Below are positions 24,837-33,160 of a DNA stretch of 64,000 nucleotides, in pieces. Each line of letters begins with the position of its first letter. Position 1 is the first letter of the stretch. Source of the stretch: Burkholderia arboris (GTDB lineage: Bacteria > Pseudomonadota > Gammaproteobacteria > Burkholderiales > Burkholderiaceae). The notes below the pieces were generated by a model. That model searched no databases, was not told the origin of the DNA, and saw nothing but the letters and a program-made list of their open reading frames with translations. The position numbers and the translations under genes are program-made. The stretch is taken from the NCBI RefSeq assembly GCF_902499125.1, contig NZ_CABVPX010000018.1:1-64000 (forward strand). The letters run 5' to 3'.

Positions 24837-25721
24837 TCAGCCGGAGATGACCGGCGGCGTGGCGCCGTCGTGCGATCCGGCGCAAGGAAACGCGGTGGCG
24901 GCCGAACCCCACGCGGCGAGTTCGCGTTTGGTCCGCACGCCGAGCTTCGCGAACGCGCGCTTCACGTACGACTCGGCCGATGCGACGCGCACGCCGAGAA
25001 TCCCGGCGGTTTCCGGCACGGTCTTGCCGGAGATCAGGTGCTTGCAGGTTTCGTATTCGCGTTTCGACAGCTTCACGCCGTCGGCTGCGATGCGCGCGTC
25101 GAACTGCGCGAGCGGATGGACTTCCGGTGTCGGATGCGCGACGCGTCGCACGGCGGTGGTCGACGCGTGCAGTTCGAGCAGCGGGAACAGCACGTCGCTG
25201 ATGCTGCGGAAGCGGTTCATCTCGGCGAGCGTGAACGGCGGCCGGTCGCGGCCGCGTTCCAGCGCGATCGAATGCTGCGAATAGCGCGTGCCGCGCGCGA
25301 GCACGCATTCATGGCCGATATGGACGTCGTCGAACAGTCGCTGGCGGAATTCGCCGGGCGGGATCGCCGCGATGTCGCGCACGACGAGCATCGTGCCCGT
25401 CTTGCCGCGCAGCCCCGCGAACAGCGGGTCGCTGTCGAGAAAGCGCTCGTAGTAGAGCGTCATCACGTCGGAGATTTCGGTGGATTCGGTGCCGATGCCG
25501 CTGCTGCCGATCCATTCGCAGCGGTAGCCGGTAGGCATCGTGCCGTCGACGCGCGAGCGTTCGACGTGCGCGACGTCGAGCGGCACGACGTCGTTCAGCA
25601 GTTGCGTGAGGCGCGGCACGAAGTGCGGCGTGCCGACCGTCTCGATCAGCTCGCCCAGCGCCTTGAACGACACGTTGAAGCGGTCGTTGTCGCGATGGAA
25701 GGGGTTCACGTTGAGCAGCAT
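24837..25721 (-). CDS. LuxR-type regulator, paralogue 1
   Basis: 294 residues. The C-terminal LuxR helix-turn-helix is LSKREYETCKHLISGKTVPETAGILGVRVASAESYVKRAFAKLGV (about 220-265). The 200-residue N-terminal part is not an autoinducer-binding domain I recognise, but it is shared with the protein at 30155-30985 (for example YYxxxxxSDPLxAxLRGKxGT and HxLFPxxELHA-like blocks). A -10-like TACAAT (minus strand, 25753-25748) with CCCCCTAATGACG upstream lies before its start. It is divergent from the cupin unit whose promoter carries the C5/G3 box, a likely target. Confidence 0.85.
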   Translation of the reverse strand: MLLNVNPFHRDNDRFNVSFKALGELIETVGTPHFVPRLTQLLNDVVPLDVAHVERSRVDGTMPTGYRCEWIGSSGIGTESTEISDVMTLYYERFLDSDPLFAGLRGKTGTMLVVRDIAAIPPGEFRQRLFDDVHIGHECVLARGTRYSQHSIALERGRDRPPFTLAEMNRFRSISDVLFPLLELHASTTAVRRVAHPTPEVHPLAQFDARIAADGVKLSKREYETCKHLISGKTVPETAGILGVRVASAESYVKRAFAKLGVRTKRELAAWGSAATAFPCAGSHDGATPPVISG

Positions 25722-25832
25722 GCGGTCCCCCGGTGAAAAGCGGCGCGATTGTAGCGTTCGAGGCCGGAAACGTCATTAGGGGGAAACACCGTCGGTTGTC
25801 CTGCCGACCCGTTTGCCCTGCAAAACATCGCT

Positions 25833-25880
25833 TGTCCCCCCCGGAGGGGGGCATACCGGGGCAGTGTAAATGAGTAACTT
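25833..25880 (+). promoter_or_regulatory. Promoter with C5/G3 box, copy 1 (cupin unit)
   Basis: TGTCCCCC, 8 bp, GGGCATACCGG (25833-25859). The CATACC element at 25852-25857 lies exactly 17 bp before TAACTT (25875-25880), as expected for -35 and -10 boxes. Same layout at 31137 and 33052. The predicted transcript would start near 25888, which supports translation from 25918 rather than 25870. Confidence 0.7.
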
Positions 25881-25917
25881 TGTCTCTGCTTTTTCAATCA
25901 AGAGACGAACGATTCTG

Positions 25918-26262
25918 ATGACCAAACTGATCAAGGACATCCTGCCGCTGGGCGCAGGCGTGGGCGAATTCACGAAGCTCGACTTCGGGATGGACGAAAG
26001 CGACTGGCGCGCAGCCGAAGGCAAGAGCGGCAACTACATCATCGGCTGGTGGGAAGGCAAGGTCGGCTCGGTGGAGTTTCCGGAAACGGCGGCCGACGAA
26101 GCGGTATGGCTCGTCGAGGGCCGGATCGCGCTGACCGACGTCGAAGGCAACCGCAAGGAATTCACGCCGGGCCAGGGCTACCTGCTGCCGGCCGGATTCG
26201 CGGGCCGCTGGGAGACGATCGAGGACGCGAAGAAGTTCTACGTGCTGCTCGAGAAGTCGTGA
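25918..26262 (+). CDS. Small cupin (DUF861/EutQ-like)
   Basis: 114 residues, a single cupin barrel: GNYIIGWWEGKVGSVEFP then EAVWLVEGRIALTDVEG and FTPGQGYLLPAGFAGRWETIEDAKKFYV. Such cupins accompany amine/amino-acid oxidoreductases and are thought to act as small isomerases or binding proteins. The ATG at 25918 is chosen over 25870 because the latter lies at or before the predicted promoter. It is the first gene of a unit with the FAD oxidoreductase (72 bp later) and the MFS transporter. Confidence 0.8.
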   Translation: MTKLIKDILPLGAGVGEFTKLDFGMDESDWRAAEGKSGNYIIGWWEGKVGSVEFPETAADEAVWLVEGRIALTDVEGNRKEFTPGQGYLLPAGFAGRWETIEDAKKFYVLLEKS

Positions 26263-26334
26263 TGTCCGAAGCCGCCGCCGTGGCGTCGTCGTCCGTGTGA
26301 CGCGAACCCGGCGGCGGTTTCGTTTCCGCGTGTG

Positions 26335-27807
26335 ATGGCTGGGATCATGGAAATGGAAGTCAACGAAGCAAAACAGACCGCGCCGGTGCAGGCGCACGCG
26401 CTGTGTGGCGCGCCGGTCGCGCTGGGCGTCGAGGCGGCGCTCGCGAATACGAAGCTGTTCCCGTACTGGCTCGACAATCCGGCCGAGCCGGCCACCGAGC
26501 CGGAACTCGTCGGCGACGTGACGGCCGACCTGCTGATCGTCGGCGGCGGCTTCACGGGGCTGTGGTCGGCCGTGCAGGCGAAGGAACAGATGCCGCACCT
26601 GAACGTGGTGCTGATCGAGGCCGGCAAGGTCGCGCACGGCGCATCGGGCCGCGCGGGCGGGATCATCTCGACGTCGGTGATGCACGGGCTGCCGAACGCG
26701 GTACGCGTGTTCCCGAACGACATCGCGGAGCTCGAGACGTTCGGCCATCACAACCTCGATGGCTTCGAGGAAACGCTGAAGCGTTACGACATCGACGCCG
26801 ACATCGAATGGAACGGCGAGATGACGGTCGCGGTCGATCCCGAGCACATCGCGCACCTGAAGGGCGACTACGACCTGCATCGCGAGTACGGCCACGACGT
26901 CGTGCTGCTGAATCGCGACGAAACCCTCGAACAACTGAATTCGCCGCTGTTCGCGGGCGCGCTGTGGTCGCGCAACCGCAGCGGCATCGTGCATCCGGCG
27001 AAGCTCGCGTGGGGGTTGAAGCGTGCGGCGCTGTCGCTCGGCGTGACGCTGTACGAGCACACGCCGCTCACGGCCGTGACCGACGAAGGCAGCACGGTGT
27101 TCGTGAAGACGCCGAAGGGCAGCGTGCGCGCGCCGCGCGTCGTGTTCGGCAGCGGCACCGCTAAAGTAGGGATTCCCGATATCAACCGCCGCGTGATGCA
27201 GGTGCGCGACCACGTGCTCGCCACCGAGCCGCTGACCGACGAGCAACTCGCGCGGATCGGCTGGCAGAACCGCCAGGGCGTGTACGACACGCGTACGCAG
27301 CTCAACTATTTCCGGCTGACGAAGAACAACAACATCATCTTCGGCGGCCTCGTCAGCTATCACTTCGACGGCGATCCGGAACCGCACCAGGACGGCCGGC
27401 GCGAAACCTACTACCGGCTCGCGGAAGCGTTCTACCGCACGTTCCCGCAACTGAGCGACGTGCGCTTCTCGCATGCGTGGGGCGGCCCGATCGACTATTG
27501 CTCGCGCGGCTCGGTGTTCGCGAAGCGCTATCTCGGCGACAAGGCCGTATTCGTCGCCGGCTATACGGGCTTCGGCGTCGCGGCGAGCCGGTTCGGCGCG
27601 TTCATGGGGCTGAACATCCTGTTCGACCGCGACAGCCCCGAGCGCAAGCTCGACATCGCGAACCAGAGCCCGAGCTACATCCCGCCGGAGCCGATGCGCT
27701 GGGTCGCCGCGAAGATCACGTTCCATGCGTTCGACGGCGCGGATGCCGAAGGCGGCTGGAAACGCGCGTGGATCAGCGGCCTCAAGGCGATGGGCTTCCC
27801 GATGTAA
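26335..27807 (+). CDS. FAD-dependent amine oxidoreductase (DAO/PuuB-like)
   Basis: About 490 residues. FAD-binding Rossmann motif LLIVGGGFTGLWSAVQAKE (about residues 65-85) with a second nucleotide contact VVLIEAGKVAHGASGRAGG. The C-terminal flavin contact is VAGYTGFGVAASR. This matches the DAO fold of gamma-glutamylputrescine or glycine oxidases, which convert a primary or secondary amine to an aldehyde with oxygen or quinone. The unusual N-terminal 60 residues are common to this subgroup. Start is uncertain: ATG at 26335 or 26347, neither with a strong RBS. Cupin before, transporter after. Confidence 0.85.
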   Translation: MAGIMEMEVNEAKQTAPVQAHALCGAPVALGVEAALANTKLFPYWLDNPAEPATEPELVGDVTADLLIVGGGFTGLWSAVQAKEQMPHLNVVLIEAGKVAHGASGRAGGIISTSVMHGLPNAVRVFPNDIAELETFGHHNLDGFEETLKRYDIDADIEWNGEMTVAVDPEHIAHLKGDYDLHREYGHDVVLLNRDETLEQLNSPLFAGALWSRNRSGIVHPAKLAWGLKRAALSLGVTLYEHTPLTAVTDEGSTVFVKTPKGSVRAPRVVFGSGTAKVGIPDINRRVMQVRDHVLATEPLTDEQLARIGWQNRQGVYDTRTQLNYFRLTKNNNIIFGGLVSYHFDGDPEPHQDGRRETYYRLAEAFYRTFPQLSDVRFSHAWGGPIDYCSRGSVFAKRYLGDKAVFVAGYTGFGVAASRFGAFMGLNILFDRDSPERKLDIANQSPSYIPPEPMRWVAAKITFHAFDGADAEGGWKRAWISGLKAMGFPM

Positions 27808-27814
27808 GCGACAC

Positions 27815-27835
27815 GGCGGCCCGGGCCGGGCCGCC
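27815..27835 (+). terminator. Hairpin between oxidoreductase and MFS genes
   Basis: Stem GGCGGCCC/GGGCCGCC with a 5-base loop, 7 bp after the oxidoreductase stop and 60 bp before the MFS gene. May attenuate rather than end the transcript. No U-tract. Confidence 0.5.
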
Positions 27836-27894
27836 GCCATACCAAGCTCCCCTGAGGAGACGGTCCGCGTTGCGGACACGGAGAGAGACAGCGA

Positions 27895-29085
27895 ATGAAT
27901 GGTTTGAATCTGCAGGATGAAGCGCGACAGGAAAGCGCGCTATTCGTCGTCGTGATGCTGTTGCTCGGCATTCTCGGGCCGACGGTCTTTCTCGGCCTGC
28001 CCGCGATCGTCGGGCAGGTCGAACGCCATTGGGGCTTCGGCGAAGCGGCGCTCGGGCTGTCGAGCTTCATCGAGGTGCTCGGCGAATCGACGGGCACGCT
28101 GCTCGTCGCGTTCGTGCTCGGCCGCCAGCCGGTGCGGCTCGTGCTCGCGGGCGCGGTGACGCTCGCCGCCGGCGCGAACCTCGGCACGCTCGCGACGCAC
28201 GGGCTCGTCGCGTATTCGACGTTGCAGTTCATCGCGGGCGTCGGCTCGGGCGGGCTCAACGGCATCGCGCTGCGCTACCTGTCGTACTCGCGCGCGCCGG
28301 AACGCAATCTCGGGATCATGCTGATGGGGCAGGTGATGTGGAGCATGGTGCTGCTCGCCTACATCTTCCCGATGCTGAGCGGCACGTGGGGCGCGCACGG
28401 CGTGTTCGGTTTCGTCGCGTGCGTGCTCGGCATGTTCGTGCTCGCGACGCCGCTGTTTCGCCGTGGCGAGACGATGGCCGCGCCGACGCCGGCCGGCGTG
28501 GCGGGCAAGATCGACCGCAAGGGCGCGATGCTCGTGCTGTGCGCGCAGCTCGCGCTGTACGGCGGCGTCGGCGTCGTGTGGACCTTCCTCGAAAAGATCG
28601 GCACCGATGCGGGCCTGAGCGGCAAGTCGGTGTCGCTCGTGCTCGGCGTCGCGAACATCGCGAGCCTCGTGATTTGCGCGGCGATGCCGAAGCTCGGCGC
28701 GGGCGCGGGATTGCGCCGCTGGACGCTCGTGAACCTCGGCGGCTGCGCCGTTGCGGCGGTGCTGCTCGCGATGCCGGCATCGGTCGCGACGTTCACGCTC
28801 GGCGCGATCGTGTTCATCGGCTGCTGGACCGGCGGCGCGCTGCTGATCTACGCGACGATTCCGCAGTACGACCTGATCGGCAAGTCGGCCGCGCTGTCGC
28901 CGGGCTGCGTCGCGCTAGGCTATGGCGTGGGGTCGGTCGCGGGCGGCTCGCTGATCGAAAGCGCGGGCACGCAGTCGGCGCTGATCGCGGCGATCGTGTT
29001 GTGCGCGGTGGCGTTCCTTTGCTACGGGCGGCTGCGGCCGGCCGTGTTCGGCATGGAGCGCACGCTCGCGGTGGTATCGGAGTGA
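27895..29085 (+). CDS. MFS transporter
   Basis: 396 residues with about 12 hydrophobic segments, beginning ESALFVVVMLLLGILGPTVFLGLPAIV. The central cytoplasmic loop (about 195-205) is charged (GKIDRKGAM). The inter-helix 2-3 motif is poor, so the subfamily is not clear. Its place behind an amine oxidoreductase and cupin suggests import of the amine substrate or export of a product. GAGAGAGACAGCGA precedes the ATG. A LysR gene follows 131 bp downstream. Confidence 0.85.
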   Translation: MNGLNLQDEARQESALFVVVMLLLGILGPTVFLGLPAIVGQVERHWGFGEAALGLSSFIEVLGESTGTLLVAFVLGRQPVRLVLAGAVTLAAGANLGTLATHGLVAYSTLQFIAGVGSGGLNGIALRYLSYSRAPERNLGIMLMGQVMWSMVLLAYIFPMLSGTWGAHGVFGFVACVLGMFVLATPLFRRGETMAAPTPAGVAGKIDRKGAMLVLCAQLALYGGVGVVWTFLEKIGTDAGLSGKSVSLVLGVANIASLVICAAMPKLGAGAGLRRWTLVNLGGCAVAAVLLAMPASVATFTLGAIVFIGCWTGGALLIYATIPQYDLIGKSAALSPGCVALGYGVGSVAGGSLIESAGTQSALIAAIVLCAVAFLCYGRLRPAVFGMERTLAVVSE

Positions 29086-29216
29086 AGGGGTTGCGACGCG
29101 CGCCGCTGCCGATGGCGGCGCGTGTCCAGTTCGGTTCATCGGCGAAGGCGGCGGGCGGGGCGCGCGAAGTGCGTCGTGCCGGCCGGGCAACGCGCGTACG
29201 CGCAGCGGCTTGACGC

Positions 29217-30137
29217 ATGTTTTCGAATACCTCCGATCTCGATCTCCGGCTCATCCGGGTCTTCCTGGCCGTCGTCGACGCACGCGGCATCACGGCCGCC
29301 GAGGCATCGCTCGGCGTGCGGCAATCGACGATCAGCACGCAGCTGTCGGCGCTCGAAGCGCGCGTCGGCTTCAAGCTGTGCGATCGCGGGCGCGGCGGGT
29401 TTCGCCTGACGTCGAAGGGTGAACGCTTCGCGGCCACCGCACGCACGCTCGTCGCGGCGACGTCCGAATTCGTCGCGCGTGTGCGCGACATCGATCGCAA
29501 GCTGGTCGGCACGCTGTCGATCGGATTGATCGGCCAGGCGCCGCTCGTCGAGAACGCGCGCGTGGCCGATGCGATCGGCGCGTTCCGCAAGCGCGACCAG
29601 GCCGTCACGTTCTCGATGAAGGTCGCGTCGCCGCAGGAGCTCGAGGAAAGCCTCGTCAACCACCAGCTCGATCTCGCGATCGGCTATTTCTGGCATCGCG
29701 TGCCGGGCCTGCTCTACACGCCGCTGTTCACCGAACAGCAGGTGATCTACTGCGGGCGCGGGCATCCGCTGTTTCATGCCTCGCGGCCCGTGACGGCGGA
29801 CGACCTGCAGCTTCACGACTGGGTGTGGCGCACCTACCCGGTGCCGGAGGAACAGTATCCGCTGCCGGAGCGGCGCGTGACCGCGAGCGCGGACAGCATC
29901 GAGGCCGCGACGATCCTGATCCTGTCAGGCGGCCATCTCGGCTACCTGCCCGCGCATTACGCGGAGGCGTTCGAGCAGCGCGGGCTCGTGAAGGCCGTCG
30001 GCCGCACGACGTTCAGCTTCGACGTGCCGCTGCATCTCGCGATGAAGCGCAGCACGAGCGACAAGCCGATCGTCGATGCGTTCTGCGAGGACTTGCTGCG
30101 CGCGTTCAACATCAAGGCGGCCGCGCTGGCCGCATAA
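29217..30137 (+). CDS. LysR-family transcriptional regulator
   Basis: 306 residues: N-terminal HTH (LIRVFLAVVDARGITAAEASLGVRQSTISTQLSALEARVG) and a co-inducer domain with SIGLIGQAPLVENARVADAIGAF and DLAIGYFWHRVPGLLYTPLF. Located between the MFS gene and the convergent LuxR paralogue 2, 17 bp apart at their 3' ends. It may regulate the amine-catabolic unit just upstream. No operator is obvious. Confidence 0.9.
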   Translation: MFSNTSDLDLRLIRVFLAVVDARGITAAEASLGVRQSTISTQLSALEARVGFKLCDRGRGGFRLTSKGERFAATARTLVAATSEFVARVRDIDRKLVGTLSIGLIGQAPLVENARVADAIGAFRKRDQAVTFSMKVASPQELEESLVNHQLDLAIGYFWHRVPGLLYTPLFTEQQVIYCGRGHPLFHASRPVTADDLQLHDWVWRTYPVPEEQYPLPERRVTASADSIEAATILILSGGHLGYLPAHYAEAFEQRGLVKAVGRTTFSFDVPLHLAMKRSTSDKPIVDAFCEDLLRAFNIKAAALAA

Positions 30138-30154
30138 GCACGCAGGCGGCGCGC

Positions 30155-30985
30155 TCAGCAGTCGACGAGCACCCAGTCGAACAGTTCGCGGCGCGTGCGC
30201 ACGCCGAGCTTCGCGAACGCGCGCTTCACGTACGACTCGGCCGTCGACAGCTTCACGTCGAGCTGCTGCGCGGCCTCGGGCACCGAGCGCCCGCACAGCA
30301 TCAGCCGGCAGATCTCGTGCTCGCGGCGCGACAGCTGCACGTCCTGCCGTTCGAGGCGTGCGTCGAAGCTCGCCTGCGATTCGACATTCACCGACACCGC
30401 CGCGACGCGCCGCGCCGCACAGGTGCGTGCATGCAGCTCGAACATCGGGAACAGCAGATCGACCATCTGGCGGAAGTGGAACAGCTCGTCGGTCGTGAAC
30501 GCGGCGCGCCCGACGGTGCGCGCGAGCCCGAGCGCGTACTGCAGGTGCGCATTGCCGTGCACGAGCAGGCATTCCTGCCCGATGCCGGGTTCGTCGAAGA
30601 TCCGCCGGCGGAACTCGCCTTGCGCGATGCCGTCGACATGGCGCTGCACGAGCAGCGTGCCGGCCTTGCCGCGCAGCGGCGCAACCAGCGGGTCGCTCTG
30701 GCAGTAGTCCTGGTAGTAGACATCCATCACACGCAGCGTATCGGCCGCGAAGCGCAGGCTGCCGCTGCCGAGCCATTCGACGACGAAGCCCGACGTGCTG
30801 CCCGTGTCCGCGCGCCAGCGTTCGAGGTGCACGGCGTCGGCGTCGATGCTGTCGTTGACGAATTCCGTGACCGCGCCGACGAAATCCGGCGTGCCGACCG
30901 CGCGTAACGTCGCGCCGAGCGAGTCGGGGCGCACGCCGATCAGGTAGTGGCCGCGGGCGGCAGGGTCGGGCTGGAGAAGTCGCAT
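30155..30985 (-). CDS. LuxR-type regulator, paralogue 2
   Basis: 276 residues. C-terminal HTH LSRREHEICRLMLCGRSVPEAAQQLDVKLSTAESYVKRAFAKLGV is very close to paralogue 1 at 24837-25721. The N-terminal parts also align over their length (MDVYYQDYCQSDPLVAPLRGKAGTLLV against MTLYYERFLDSDPLFAGLRGKTGTMLV). No known ligand domain. It is divergent from the amidohydrolase gene, whose promoter carries the C5/G3 box. The two paralogues thus each flank one such promoter. Confidence 0.85.
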   Translation of the reverse strand: MRLLQPDPAARGHYLIGVRPDSLGATLRAVGTPDFVGAVTEFVNDSIDADAVHLERWRADTGSTSGFVVEWLGSGSLRFAADTLRVMDVYYQDYCQSDPLVAPLRGKAGTLLVQRHVDGIAQGEFRRRIFDEPGIGQECLLVHGNAHLQYALGLARTVGRAAFTTDELFHFRQMVDLLFPMFELHARTCAARRVAAVSVNVESQASFDARLERQDVQLSRREHEICRLMLCGRSVPEAAQQLDVKLSTAESYVKRAFAKLGVRTRRELFDWVLVDC

Positions 30986-31136
30986 GATCGGGCGGGGGCG
31001 GTCTGGGGACAGCGCGACGTTACGCGAACGCCGCGCATGCGTCAGCCGGGAATTCACCGGATCCACCCCGCGGATTTCGGCCGTTGTCCCCAAAACGATG
31101 ACAAGCCGCTGCATGCGGCGGCCAGAAATCGCCGAA

Positions 31137-31183
31137 GCCCCCTCGGCGGGGGGGCATACCGGTGCGAATCGTCTGCCTATAGT
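31137..31183 (+). promoter_or_regulatory. Promoter with C5/G3 box, copy 2 (amidohydrolase)
   Basis: GCCCCC, 9 bp, GGGCATACCGG (31137-31162). CATACC at 31155-31160 is exactly 17 bp before TATAGT (31178-31183). Located 41 bp before the amidohydrolase start codon in the LuxR/amidohydrolase divergent region. Confidence 0.72.
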
Positions 31184-31223
31184 GAAAGCACTTCGAAAAC
31201 CTGATGACCACAAAGGACAGGCA

Positions 31224-32948
31224 ATGCAGATTCAACCGACGCAGGCCGCCGCGACGCCGGCGGATTTCGTTCTGACCAACGCGAAGGTCTACACCGTCGA
31301 TCCGCACAAGCCGTGGGCGCAGGCCGTGGCCGTGCGCGACGGCCGGATCGTCCACGTCGGCGATACGGCAGCCGTGCAGGCGTACGTCGGCGCGCAGACG
31401 AAGGTCGTCGATGCGGCCGGCCGGCTTGTGTTGCCGGGCTTCGTCGAATCGCACTGGCACTTCGAGACGACCGCGTTCGCGTTCCAGGCGTTCGTGAACT
31501 ACGAGGATCCGCAGAAGGTGCTCGGTGCGCTGCGCGCCTATGTCGAATCGCATCCGGACGAGCCGGCGATCACCGGCATGGGCTGGGTGCAGGCGACGAT
31601 TCCGCCGTCGATGCTGCGCAAGGAGACGCTCGATGCGATCTGCGCGGATCGCCCGGTGTGCCTGCTGTCGACCGATTTCCATTCGATGTGGGTGAACTCG
31701 AAGGCGCTCGAGATTGCGGGTATCGACGCGTCGACGCCGCCGGTGCAGGAAGGCGCGAGCTGGTTCGAGAAGGACGCGGCGACCGGCGAGCCGACCGGCC
31801 TGATCGTCGACGGCGCCGCGTATTCGCTGCTGATGCAGCGGATCAGCGCGGCCGGCCTGCTGCCGACCGGCATCGACCTGTACCTGAAATCGATTCCGCC
31901 GTGGCAGAAGAAGCTGTGCGCGGCCGGCGTGACGACCGTGTTCGATGCCGGTTTCTTCGACCCGAGCGGCGATCAGTCGCTGCTGTACGAGACGCTGCAG
32001 ACGATGGAGCGCGCGGGCGACCTGAAGCTGCGCGTGGTCGGCAGCGTCGCGGTGATCGGCGAGATCGAAGACCCGGTCGGCACGCTCGTCCGGTATCGCG
32101 AGCAGTACGATTCGCCGCTCGTGAAGGCGCGCGCGCTGAAGCTGTTCCTCGACGGCACCGAGGCGAACCATACCGCCTACCTGCTCGAACCGTATGCGGA
32201 CCGCCCCGACACCTGCGGTGCGCCGACGATGCCGGCCGACACGTTCAACCGCTATCTGGTCGAAGCCGATCGCGCGAACGCGAACGTGATGGTCCATTGC
32301 GTCGGCGACGCGGCGGTGCGGATGGCGCTCGACGGCTTCGACGAGGTCAACCGCTCGAACCCGCCGCGCGACCGCCGCCACGTGATCACGCACGCGTTCC
32401 TCACGCATCCGGACGACATCCCGCGCTTCCGTCGCGCGGGCGTGATGGCGAACACGCAGCTGCAGTGGGGCGTGGTCGACGCGTATACCGAGCAGCTGCG
32501 CGACCACTACGGCTACGAGCGCTGGAGCAACATGTACAAGTTCCGCACGTTCCTCGACGAAGGCGTGACGGTGTCGATCGGCATGGACGGCCTGGCGTGC
32601 CAGTGCCGCTGCCAGCACAAGCCGCTCGAACACATCGAGTCGGGCCACACGCGCCAGCTCGCGGGCGAGCCCGACGCGCCGGTGTTCCCGGACATCGCCG
32701 AGCGTCTGAGCATTCCGCAGTTGATCGCCGCGTACACGATTCACGGCGCGTACCAGCTCGGGATGGAGCACGAGGTCGGCTCGCTGACGCCGGGCAAGCG
32801 CGCGGATCTCGTCGTGCTCGAGCACGACCTGTTCGAGGTCGGCCAGTACGACATCGGCCGCATCGACGTCGGGTTGACGATGATGGGCGGCCGCATCACG
32901 CACGTGGGCGACGCGTTCGGTGCGCGCACGGGGATGCAGGCGTCCTGA
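31224..32948 (+). CDS. YtcJ-type metal-dependent amidohydrolase
   Basis: 574 residues. N- and C-terminal beta sandwich (FVLTNAKVYTVDP; GSLTPGKRADLVVLEHDLF) around a TIM barrel. Metal-binding motif is ESHWHFE in place of the usual HxH, plus ALKLFLDGTEANHT, NVMVHCVGDAAV, HVITHAFLTHP and VSIGMDGLAC. Members of this group cleave N-acyl or formyl amides of amines and amino acids. RBS AAAGGA lies before the ATG. Transcribed alone with a perfect 12-bp hairpin after it. Likely removes an acyl or carbamoyl group from a polyamine-like substrate, by context. Confidence 0.85.
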   Translation: MQIQPTQAAATPADFVLTNAKVYTVDPHKPWAQAVAVRDGRIVHVGDTAAVQAYVGAQTKVVDAAGRLVLPGFVESHWHFETTAFAFQAFVNYEDPQKVLGALRAYVESHPDEPAITGMGWVQATIPPSMLRKETLDAICADRPVCLLSTDFHSMWVNSKALEIAGIDASTPPVQEGASWFEKDAATGEPTGLIVDGAAYSLLMQRISAAGLLPTGIDLYLKSIPPWQKKLCAAGVTTVFDAGFFDPSGDQSLLYETLQTMERAGDLKLRVVGSVAVIGEIEDPVGTLVRYREQYDSPLVKARALKLFLDGTEANHTAYLLEPYADRPDTCGAPTMPADTFNRYLVEADRANANVMVHCVGDAAVRMALDGFDEVNRSNPPRDRRHVITHAFLTHPDDIPRFRRAGVMANTQLQWGVVDAYTEQLRDHYGYERWSNMYKFRTFLDEGVTVSIGMDGLACQCRCQHKPLEHIESGHTRQLAGEPDAPVFPDIAERLSIPQLIAAYTIHGAYQLGMEHEVGSLTPGKRADLVVLEHDLFEVGQYDIGRIDVGLTMMGGRITHVGDAFGARTGMQAS

Positions 32949-33010
32949 CCGGGCATCGCGGCTGACGAAGCGGTGACGGATGCTTTCGGATTGCTTCCGT
33001 TTTCGCGGCA

Positions 33011-33040
33011 CGGCGCATCCGGCCGGAACCGGATGCGCCG
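33011..33040 (+). terminator. Terminator hairpin after the amidohydrolase gene
   Basis: Perfect 12-bp stem CGGCGCATCCGG/CCGGATGCGCCG with a 6-base loop, 62 bp after the stop codon and 12 bp before the next promoter box. Confidence 0.75.
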
Positions 33041-33051
33041 ATTGTGCGGCG

Positions 33052-33099
33052 TGTCCCCCTATTGGCAGGGCAGACCGGCCAATTTCCTCTGGCTACATT
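33052..33099 (+). promoter_or_regulatory. Promoter with C5/G3 box, copy 3 (binding protein unit)
   Basis: TGTCCCCC, 8 bp, GGGCAGACCGG (33052-33078). CAGACC at 33071-33076 is exactly 17 bp before TACATT (33094-33099). The first eight bases are identical to copy 1, while the 8-bp centre is unrelated, which argues for selection on the flanks. Confidence 0.7.
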
Positions 33100-33160
33100 T
33101 TTCCGGACCGAAGCACACCCCGTTCATCGCGAACGGATCATGATATCGACGGAGGAAGAC

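Noticed and set aside
26261..26299. 12-codon frame overlapping the cupin stop
   Set aside because: Too short and Ala/Ser-rich; no evidence of translation.
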